From Alphaproteobacteria bacterium (GTDB lineage Bacteria > Pseudomonadota > Alphaproteobacteria > Paracaedibacterales > CAIULA01): DNA of 9,417 nucleotides. Made by a program: the position numbers and the translations under genes. This document shows, in pieces, positions 1 through 6,697 of the stretch; the first letter of the stretch is position 1; the number at the start of each line of letters is the position of its first letter. The stretch spans positions 1 through 9,417 of the forward strand of contig JAIEMR010000074.1 of NCBI GenBank assembly GCA_019751935.1, given 5' to 3'. The notes beneath the pieces were generated by a model, which did no database searches, was not told where the DNA came from, and was given only the letters and a program-made list of their open reading frames with translations.

Positions 1-1503
<1,503 letters not shown>

Positions 1504-1552
1504 TAGTATTTTTATAAACTTAATAAAGAGTTGATTATATTTAATAAGTATT

Positions 1553-2440
1553 ATGCTAAACGAATCTTTTGAAAACCGATCTGGTATTATATGGATGGAC
1601 GGTAAACTCATCCCTTGGAAGGATGCAAAATTACATGTATTGACCCATTCTCTACATTATGGAAGTGCGGTATTTGAGGGAAGCAGGGCTTATAACGGAA
1701 CTGTTTTTAAACTCAAAGAACATAATGAACGCCTTCATAAATCTGCTGAGCTTTTAGGATATAAAATACCCTACTCTGTTGAAATCCTTAACAAAGCCAC
1801 CATAGAGCTTTTAAAAGCCAATCATTTAAAGGATGCGTATATACGACCCGTTGCCTGGTATTCTGGCGATTCATTAAGCCTTGGAGCGCCTGCTTCAAAA
1901 GTGCATGTGGTTATTGCTGCCTGGGTATGGAAATCCTATTTTCAGCAAAATGGCACCACTAATAAGGGGCTTAAATTAATGTGGGCACCATGGGTAAGGC
2001 CAGCTCCAACGATGGCCCCAGTTGCTGCAAAAGCGGCGGGATTATATATAACTGGCACTTTAAGTAAGCACCAAGCAGGACAAAAGGGATTTGATGATGC
2101 CCTTATGCTTGATTATCGCGGTTTTATAGCAGAGTGCACAGGCGCCAATGTTTTTATGGTAAAAAAGGGTGAACTCCATACACCGCTTGCAGATTGCTTT
2201 TTAAATGGAATTACACGTCAAACCGTTATCAGCCTTGCAAAGGACCTTGGGATACCCGTTCATGAACGACACATAAAACCAGAGGAACTTAATGAAATTG
2301 ATGAGATGTTTGTAACAGGCACAGCTGCTGAAATTGTTCCCGTCAGTCAAATAGCTGATATTCATATAAAATCAGGGCCAATAACTGAAAAACTTATGCA
2401 TGCGTATATGCAATTGGTAAGGAAGCCACCTAGGGAATAA
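1553..2440 (+). CDS. ilvE: Branched-chain amino acid aminotransferase
   Basis: This PLP-dependent class IV aminotransferase exchanges amino groups between glutamate and the 2-keto acids of leucine, isoleucine and valine in the cytosol. At 295 residues it is full length. The start at 1553 gives the usual alphaproteobacterial N-terminus with IIWMDGKLIPWKDAKLHVL at residues 12-30, followed by HYGSAVFEG. The PLP Schiff-base lysine is K160 in AAKAAGLY. E194 in AECTGAN matches the glutamate that contacts the cofactor ring nitrogen. GITRQ (219-223) and GTAAE (256-260) match the phosphate-binding loops. A class IV relative such as D-amino acid transaminase is possible, but the pattern AKAAGLY then GFDDALMLD is that of IlvE. 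The Shine-Dalgarno is weak (an AAAGAG about 20 bases upstream is too distant). It follows the synthetase by 49 bases on the same strand. No other Ile/Val/Leu gene is nearby. Confidence 0.93.
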   Translation: MLNESFENRSGIIWMDGKLIPWKDAKLHVLTHSLHYGSAVFEGSRAYNGTVFKLKEHNERLHKSAELLGYKIPYSVEILNKATIELLKANHLKDAYIRPVAWYSGDSLSLGAPASKVHVVIAAWVWKSYFQQNGTTNKGLKLMWAPWVRPAPTMAPVAAKAAGLYITGTLSKHQAGQKGFDDALMLDYRGFIAECTGANVFMVKKGELHTPLADCFLNGITRQTVISLAKDLGIPVHERHIKPEELNEIDEMFVTGTAAEIVPVSQIADIHIKSGPITEKLMHAYMQLVRKPPRE

Positions 2441-2452
2441 TCTTGAAGGCAA

Positions 2453-2578
2453 CTATTTTATCCATTGCTTAAAACAGAGAAATATTATCGCTGCCAACAT
2501 AATTTCCAGGGAACTCTCGTTACTACCCAAACTAATGTTAATCTCATTTTGGGATAAGATATTAATTGAGGTTCCCAT
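2453..2578 (-). CDS. Hypothetical 41-residue protein, possibly the 3' part of a decayed small gene
   Basis: A minus-strand frame runs from ATG at 2578 to TAG at 2453 and ends 12 bases beyond the stop of ilvE, convergent with it. The N-terminal half is polar and rich in Asn and Ser (MGTSINILSQNEINISLGS). The C-terminal half ends with a short hydrophobic run, MLAAIIFLCF, and then KQWIK, so a small membrane-associated peptide is conceivable. An AGGAAG lies 12 bases before the ATG, rather far for a Shine-Dalgarno. Just upstream (2657 down to 2586), in another frame, ATG starts a protein-like stretch (MSSKN, stop, NLEELKVVFKKVNSQEV, stop). The two together could be one frameshifted gene of about 70 codons. 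I recognise no family. Random open frames of this length are common in AT-rich DNA. Confidence 0.2.
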   Translation of the reverse strand: MGTSINILSQNEINISLGSNESSLEIMLAAIIFLCFKQWIK

Positions 2579-2837
2579 GAGCTGATCAGACTTCCTGGCT
2601 ATTTACCTTTTTAAAAACAACCTTCAATTCCTCCAAATTTCAGTTTTTAGAAGACATGAAGTAGATAATCTCTTATATCCACACTCGGAAATGATTACAA
2701 TACAAATGATACTAATTCTAGAACCCTAAGAAATATTACCAGGCCATAAAGAAAAAAATCGGCACGTTAATAAAAAATGCACTCCATTACCATGCAACAT
2801 TACACTCGCATTAATTTATGACAAAGCCCAATCTTTC

Positions 2838-2881
2838 ATCTTTTTTTCACATGAAGAATCAAAAATATTACAAAAAAAGAT
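2838..2881. repeat. Imperfectly informative A/T inverted repeat
   Basis: ATCTTTTTTT at 2838-2847 is the exact reverse complement of AAAAAAAGAT at 2872-2881, with a 24-base spacer. It lies just upstream of the promoter-like sequence at 2897-2923, so it could be a weak bidirectional terminator or an A-tract upstream element. The arms are mostly homopolymer, so chance is a fair explanation. Confidence 0.25.
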
Positions 2882-2896
2882 TTCGATACTTTTCTG

Positions 2897-2923
2897 TTGA
2901 TTTTTTTATAACGCTACTATAAT
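2897..2923 (+). promoter_or_regulatory. Candidate sigma-70-type promoter of the winged-helix gene leader
   Basis: TTGATT at 2897-2902 and a perfect TATAAT at 2918-2923 are separated by 15 bases, shorter than the usual 17 and so a weakness, while the -10 box is ideal. Initiation about 7 bases downstream would put the transcript start near 2930, exactly where the inverted repeat begins. The region upstream is A/T-tract rich, which could act as an UP-like element. Confidence 0.5.
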
Positions 2924-2929
2924 TATTGG

Positions 2930-2974
2930 TAATGCTCCCTGATATTATTGTCAAGATAGGCTCAGGGAGCATTA
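2930..2974 (+). promoter_or_regulatory. Perfect 13-bp inverted repeat: operator or 5'-terminal stem-loop (SL1)
   Basis: TAATGCTCCCTGA at 2930-2942 is the exact reverse complement of TCAGGGAGCATTA at 2962-2974, with a 19-base spacer. It contains a GC-rich core in AT-rich surroundings. No run of T follows it, so it is not a terminator. Its left edge coincides with the expected transcription start, and its right edge abuts the AAGGAG of the mini-ORF. It could be a DNA operator for a dimeric regulator, for example the winged-helix product itself, or an RNA hairpin at the 5' end of the message that stabilises it or gates the ribosome site. Confidence 0.65.
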
Positions 2975-2989
2975 AGAAGGAGAAACGTT

Positions 2990-3001
2990 ATGAGAAGATA
3001 A
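2990..3001 (+). other. Three-codon mini-ORF (Met-Arg-Arg-stop) with a strong Shine-Dalgarno
   Basis: AAGGAG at 2977-2982 is followed after 7 bases by ATG AGA AGA TAA. This is the best-formed ribosome binding site in the window, yet the frame closes after three codons. Known minigenes of the type ATG-AGA-stop stall ribosomes or cause peptidyl-tRNA drop-off, and short leader ORFs control downstream genes by attenuation. Either could apply here. Alternatively the TAA is a nonsense mutation in a longer small gene, because the same frame is open again from 3002 to 3154. Confidence 0.45.
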
Positions 3002-3005
3002 ACAT

Positions 3006-3043
3006 CGGTGTTAGTGAACTTTATTAAAGCTCAAGAGGCACCG
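3006..3043 (+). promoter_or_regulatory. Imperfect leader hairpin (SL2)
   Basis: CGGTGTT (3006-3012) pairs with GGCACCG (3037-3043), counting two G-U pairs. After a small internal loop, TGA (3015-3017) pairs with TCA (3031-3033). After one mismatch, CTTT (3019-3022) pairs with AAAG (3026-3029) around a three-base ATT loop. The hairpin starts five bases after the stop codon of the mini-ORF, so a ribosome on that mini-ORF would sit against it. The pairing was found by eye, without energy calculation. Confidence 0.4.
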
Positions 3044-3070
3044 TTAATTAACTTCAATGTTAATCCTCTA

Positions 3071-3100
3071 GGAGAGAAAATGAGAAACCATTTTCTCTCC
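3071..3100 (+). promoter_or_regulatory. Perfect 12-bp leader hairpin (SL3) before the winged-helix gene
   Basis: GGAGAGAAAATG at 3071-3082 pairs exactly with CATTTTCTCTCC at 3089-3100 around a six-base loop, AGAAAC. The left arm contains a ribosome-site-like AGGAG and an ATG, so folding would hide the upstream start at 3080. The hairpin ends 26 bases before the main ATG and leaves that gene's own GAGAAGG free. No T-run follows, so it is not an intrinsic terminator. Confidence 0.6.
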
Positions 3101-3126
3101 CGTAATTATAACGAGAAGGTATTATT

Positions 3127-3486
3127 ATGTCTATTACAAAAGGGCAGTCCCTAGAAATTCTTAAGCAGTTAGAGCAGGAATATAAAGAGCTTGGAGATTT
3201 GATAGCATTGTTCAAAAAGAAATTTGCCATAGAGAACTCTATGAATCCTGAAAAAAAAATAATGCTAAGAAATAATAGTTCAAAAAGCTTACCTATCTTA
3301 ACGCTAGAATACCTGCAAGCGCATAAATGGTCTACAACAGCTGAAATTGCAAAAGGATTATTGGAACAAGGAGTAGTAACTGAAGCACAAAATTTTAATA
3401 AAGTCATTTCTACATTGTTGTATCAATTGCTTAAGAAAAATAAAGTAATAAAAGACAACGAAGGAAAATGGGGTGCAAAAAATTGA
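3127..3486 (+). CDS. Small coiled-coil and winged-helix protein, HARE-HTH-like, putative DNA-binding regulator
   Basis: The 119-residue protein has two visible parts. Residues about 4-33 form a charged amphipathic helix with heptad-like leucines (ILKQLEQEYKELGDLIALF), likely a dimerising coiled coil. Residues about 56-117 look like a winged helix: LTLEYLQAHK, then TTAEIAKGLLEQG as a helix-turn-helix, NFNKVISTLLYQLLKKN as the recognition helix region, and VIKDNEGKWGAKN as the wing. This layout resembles small proteins carrying the HB1/ASXL/restriction-endonuclease (HARE) helix-turn-helix, though the family was not confirmed by search. GAGAAGG at 3113-3119 sits seven bases before the ATG and supports this start. 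The gene stands alone behind a long structured leader with its own promoter-like sequence. Autoregulation through the inverted repeat at 2930-2974 is possible. It has no signal peptide or membrane segment and is presumably cytosolic. Confidence 0.75.
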   Translation: MSITKGQSLEILKQLEQEYKELGDLIALFKKKFAIENSMNPEKKIMLRNNSSKSLPILTLEYLQAHKWSTTAEIAKGLLEQGVVTEAQNFNKVISTLLYQLLKKNKVIKDNEGKWGAKN

Positions 3487-3549
3487 GCATTGTCTTCTCC
3501 TCGAAAGCTACTGCCCACTCAGAATACCGTCAAGGAAACGGGAATAATC

Positions 3550-3578
3550 TTGATTAAAGTGGATTTTCTCCGTATAAC
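3550..3578 (+). promoter_or_regulatory. Candidate promoter of the epimerase-ligA-glycosyltransferase run
   Basis: TTGATT at 3550-3555 and TATAAC at 3573-3578 are separated by the ideal 17 bases. Transcription would begin near 3585, leaving an untranslated leader of about 35 bases before the epimerase ATG at 3620. That leader is almost only A and T and holds no Shine-Dalgarno. No separate promoter was seen in front of ligA or the glycosyltransferase. Confidence 0.5.
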
Positions 3579-3619
3579 CCAAGTAGGCTGTTTAATTTTT
3601 TAAAAAACCTTTTTGTTTT

Positions 3620-4600
3620 ATGACCAAAGTTTTAGTCACAGGTGTTGCCGGATTTATCGGGTTTCACGTAGCAAAAACCCTTTTAGAGAAAGGTGAAAAG
3701 GTTATTGGAATTGATAACCTTAATTCATACTATAGCGTTGACTTAAAAGAAGCACGCTTAAGTCAGCTCCGGGACTATCCAAACTTTCACTTTTATAAAG
3801 AAGACATAAGCAATGCTGATGCTATTGAAGAAATATGGAAAAAAGAAGGTAACATTGAAAGCGTTGTTCATCTAGCAGCACAAGCTGGTGTAAGGTATTC
3901 TTTGACTGATCCTTATCCTTATATATCAAGTAATCTGATGGGTTTCACAGTTATTTTAGAAAGGTGCCGCCGTCAGCCTAATTTTAAACATCTCGTTTAT
4001 GCGAGCACATCTTCAATTTATGGAAGCAACAAACTTCTTCCCTTCACAGAAGATCAGCAAACAGACTCTCCCATTTCTTTATATGCTGCTACGAAAAAGG
4101 CAAATGAATTGATGGCTCAATCTTATTGGCATCTTTATCAGTTCCCAATAACTGGTCTTCGTCTTTTTACCGTATATGGTCCATGGGGAAGGCCAGATAT
4201 GGCGCTTTTTAAATTTACGAAATCTATTTTAGATAATACGCCAATTGATGTTTACAATAATGGCGATATGGCAAGAGATTATACTTACGTTGATGATATC
4301 GTAAATGGTATTCTAAAATCCTTAGAGAAACCTTCTGTTCCGATGAAAACAAATCATCATCCCATCTACAATTTGGGAAATAAAAAACGCGAAAATCTCT
4401 TAGATTTTATTGATGTCTTGGAAAAAGCCTTAAACAAAAAGGCTATTAAAAACTTTTTACCTCTTCAAGCAGGGGATATTTTGGAAACGTTTAGCGATAT
4501 AAATAAAGCAGAAAATGAACTTGGTTATTCTCCTCTTGTCCCTATTACAGAAGGAGTTCCAAAATTTGTTAATTGGTACCATTCTTATTACAAGCTATAA
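3620..4600 (+). CDS. UDP-glucuronate 4-epimerase (extended SDR family)
   Basis: This cytosolic NAD-dependent enzyme should interconvert UDP-glucuronate and UDP-galacturonate, a precursor for envelope polysaccharide or lipopolysaccharide. The 326 residues match the family's usual length. The Rossmann motif is TGVAGFIGFH (G8, G11, G14), with D32 in GIDNLN binding the NAD ribose. Other landmarks are HLAAQAGVRYSL (84-95), the serine cluster YASTSSIYG (127-135), the catalytic pair Y155 and K159 in YAATK, YGPWGRPDMA (186-195) and DYTYVDDIV. AGVRYSL and GRPDMA favour UDP-glucuronate over UDP-glucose 4-epimerases, though the substrate is inferred from family pattern. The start is fixed by the Rossmann N-terminus. 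No Shine-Dalgarno precedes it, only AT-rich sequence. It leads a run with ligA (15-base gap) and an ArnT-like transferase. Confidence 0.9.
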   Translation: MTKVLVTGVAGFIGFHVAKTLLEKGEKVIGIDNLNSYYSVDLKEARLSQLRDYPNFHFYKEDISNADAIEEIWKKEGNIESVVHLAAQAGVRYSLTDPYPYISSNLMGFTVILERCRRQPNFKHLVYASTSSIYGSNKLLPFTEDQQTDSPISLYAATKKANELMAQSYWHLYQFPITGLRLFTVYGPWGRPDMALFKFTKSILDNTPIDVYNNGDMARDYTYVDDIVNGILKSLEKPSVPMKTNHHPIYNLGNKKRENLLDFIDVLEKALNKKAIKNFLPLQAGDILETFSDINKAENELGYSPLVPITEGVPKFVNWYHSYYKL

Positions 4601-4615
4601 GCCTTTGAGAATTAT

Positions 4616-6697
4616 ATGCAAATAACACAAAATACTCCTACGCAGCCCCTGACCAAAGATCAAGCCACTGCTGAGCTTGAACGACTCGCAAAAGAAATTG
4701 CATATCACGATTATCGGTATTACACCCTTGCTGAGCCCATTATATCTGATGAAGCTTACGATGCACTTCGTCTTCGCAATCAAGAAATTGAAAAACTTTT
4801 TCCCGATTTACGCCGCATTGATAGTCCATCTCATAGGGTTGGATCTCCTCCTGCCCCAGAGTTTGAAAAAGTAAAACATAGACGTCCTATGCTTTCCTTG
4901 GATAATGCTTTTTCACAGCAAGATGTTTATGACTTCGAGGCTCGCATTCGAAGGTTTCTCAAACTTTCTGAAAATCAAAAAATACCTTTTGTAGCAGAGC
5001 CTAAGATTGATGGCTTATCAGCTTCTCTTCATTATCAAAAAGGGCAATTTGTTTTAGGGGCGACCAGAGGAGACGGACAAGAAGGCGAGAATATAACAAG
5101 CAATTTAAAAACCATTCGAGATATTCCCCTCCTCTTGCAAGGAGAAAATTTTCCGGAAAATTTAGAAGTCAGGGGTGAAGTTTACATGTGCCGCTCTGAT
5201 TTTGAGATTCTCAATCAAAAGCGTATTGCAAACAGTGAACAACCTTTTGCCAACCCCAGAAATGCAGCCGCAGGATCCTTAAGACAGCTTGACCCAACCA
5301 TTACAGCTCAAAGGCCTTTAAAGTTTTTTGCCTACACCTATGATGCCTTATCAGGAAGTAGCGCTCAAACTCATATGGACATTTTAAATTCGTTAAAGAA
5401 TTGGGGTTTTTCTGTAAATCCGGAAATTGGATATTGCGAAGATGTCGCACATTTATTAGCCCACTATAACCATCTACAAACCCTTCGCCCATCTTTGGAT
5501 TATGAAATTGATGGTGTTGTTTATAAGATCAATGACCTCAAATTACAGCAGCGTTTAGGCAGTATTGGACGTTCTCCAAGGCATTCTCTCGCTCATAAAT
5601 TTGCAGCTGAGCAAGCTGAAACTATTTTAACAAACATTGATATTCAAGTGGGAAGAACTGGCGTTTTAACGCCTGTTGCCATTTTGGAGCCTGTCTTAGT
5701 TGGCGGCGTTATGGTCAGTAGGGCGTCTTTGCATAACGAAGATGAAATAAAACGCAAAGATATTCGTGTTGGTGATACCGTTATTATTCAACGCGCAGGC
5801 GATGTCATCCCTCAGGTTGTTGGACCAGTCCTCATTAAACGTCCCCCACAAAGCAATCCATTTATATTTCCAAATCTATGCCCTGTTTGCTCTGGACCAG
5901 TTGCCCAAGAAAACGGCCTTGTTGCAAAACGATGCGTGGGTGGATTTAACTGTCAGGCACAAGCCATTGAAAGGTTAAGATATTTTGTAAGCCGTGACGC
6001 TTTTGATATTGAAGGACTCGGGGAAAAACACCTTGAGAATTTTTATAAAGATGATCTTATTCATAACCCCGTTGATATCTTTACCTTATATGAAAGAGAT
6101 CAGCAGTCTTTAACGCCCATTAGAACAAAAGAAGGTTGGGGAAGCTTGTCTGCTCGCAATTTGTTCGATGCCATTGAAAAAAGGCGCACAATTAGTCTTG
6201 ATCGGTTTATTTATGCTCTTGGAATTCCACAAATTGGCCAAGTGACAGCAAAGCTTTTGGCAAAACACTATAAAACGGTGGATGCATTCTTATTAGCAAC
6301 TACCGAGGATTTATTAGCAATCGAAGGAATAGGCCAGAATATGGCAGGTGATTTGGTTAATTTTATTCAAACGCCAGAACAAATAGAACTTATTTCCAAC
6401 CTTAAAAAACAATTAAACATTCAACCCTATTATGAAGAACCCTCTCGAAAAAGTCTGTTTACAGGCAAAACAATTGTCTTCACTGGAACCCTTACTTCGC
6501 TTAGCCGCGGAGAAGCCAAAGCGCAAGCCGAACGCATGGGCGCGAAAGTTGGAGGTTCTGTTTCCAGTAAAACTGACTACCTGATTGCAGGAAGTGATGC
6601 GGGCGGAAAATTAAAACTAGCCAAAGAATTAGGTGTTAAAATTCTAGACGAAAATCAATGGCTTAAAATTGTTCATGAAGAAAGTAATGCCGCGTGA
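4616..6697 (+). CDS. ligA: NAD-dependent DNA ligase
   Basis: LigA seals nicks at Okazaki fragments and repair sites, using NAD+ to adenylate itself. The 693 residues are full length with all domains. The N-terminal Ia domain has YHDYRYYTLAEPIISDEAYD (30-49). The adenylation domain has the AMP-accepting lysine K130 in EPKIDG, TRGDGQEGENIT, VRGEVY, and NPRNAAAGSLRQLD, followed by an OB fold around 340-405. Zinc-finger cysteines are C422, C425, C440 and C446. Helix-hairpin-helix repeats follow (about 465-585, including GIPQIG and AIEGIG), and a C-terminal BRCT domain starts near 613 (FTGKTIVFTGTL). The ATG at 4616 lies 15 bases after the epimerase stop with a poor Shine-Dalgarno, so translation may be coupled. 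Its TGA overlaps the next gene's GTG. No key residue is missing. Confidence 0.98.
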   Translation: MQITQNTPTQPLTKDQATAELERLAKEIAYHDYRYYTLAEPIISDEAYDALRLRNQEIEKLFPDLRRIDSPSHRVGSPPAPEFEKVKHRRPMLSLDNAFSQQDVYDFEARIRRFLKLSENQKIPFVAEPKIDGLSASLHYQKGQFVLGATRGDGQEGENITSNLKTIRDIPLLLQGENFPENLEVRGEVYMCRSDFEILNQKRIANSEQPFANPRNAAAGSLRQLDPTITAQRPLKFFAYTYDALSGSSAQTHMDILNSLKNWGFSVNPEIGYCEDVAHLLAHYNHLQTLRPSLDYEIDGVVYKINDLKLQQRLGSIGRSPRHSLAHKFAAEQAETILTNIDIQVGRTGVLTPVAILEPVLVGGVMVSRASLHNEDEIKRKDIRVGDTVIIQRAGDVIPQVVGPVLIKRPPQSNPFIFPNLCPVCSGPVAQENGLVAKRCVGGFNCQAQAIERLRYFVSRDAFDIEGLGEKHLENFYKDDLIHNPVDIFTLYERDQQSLTPIRTKEGWGSLSARNLFDAIEKRRTISLDRFIYALGIPQIGQVTAKLLAKHYKTVDAFLLATTEDLLAIEGIGQNMAGDLVNFIQTPEQIELISNLKKQLNIQPYYEEPSRKSLFTGKTIVFTGTLTSLSRGEAKAQAERMGAKVGGSVSSKTDYLIAGSDAGGKLKLAKELGVKILDENQWLKIVHEESNAA

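Larger units (their letters stand above)
2441..2896. other. AT-rich gap without a convincing gene
   Basis: This stretch stands out because the other spacers in the window are short (49, 133 and 15 bases, overlaps of 4 and 6 bases, and 66 bases). I see no tRNA, no rRNA, no repeat array and no protein family on either strand. It holds a 41-codon minus-strand frame and an interrupted frame upstream of it (listed separately), and a weak A/T inverted repeat at 2838-2881. The remainder, about 2660-2830, has stops in all frames and no structure I can support. Decayed coding sequence is a reasonable reading but unproven. Confidence 0.5.
3002..3154 (+). pseudogene. Reopened leader frame with an internal start, overlapping the start of the winged-helix gene
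   Basis: The frame of the mini-ORF continues after its TAA for 50 codons to a TAG at 3152-3154, reading SVLVNFIKAQEAPLINFNVN in its first part. GTG codons at 3008 and 3014 and an ATG at 3080 lie in this frame. The ATG has AGGAG at 3070-3074, five bases upstream, and would give a 24-residue peptide beginning MRNHFLSRNYNEK. It overlaps the main gene by 28 bases in a different frame. That ATG and its ribosome site lie in the left arm of the 3071-3100 hairpin. The frame may be a small gene killed by one stop codon, or a regulatory upstream ORF that competes with or couples to the main start. No family is recognised. Confidence 0.3.

Noticed and set aside
2816..2830. TTTATGACAAAGCCC, whose complement GGGCTTTGTCATAAA resembles some insertion sequence ends
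   Set aside because: No matching inverted partner, target duplication or transposase remnant was seen in the window. A resemblance from memory of 15 bases is not enough.
2930..2974. Reading the perfect inverted repeat as an intrinsic terminator of ilvE
   Set aside because: No T-run follows either arm on the plus strand, it is almost 500 bases from the ilvE stop, and it lies directly downstream of a good -10 box.
3060..3407. Open frame of 115 codons on the minus strand, antisense to the winged-helix gene
   Set aside because: The plus-strand frame has a well-placed Shine-Dalgarno and a sensible coiled-coil plus winged-helix pattern. The antisense translation is Cys/Ser/Phe-rich without a domain pattern and starts without a ribosome site.
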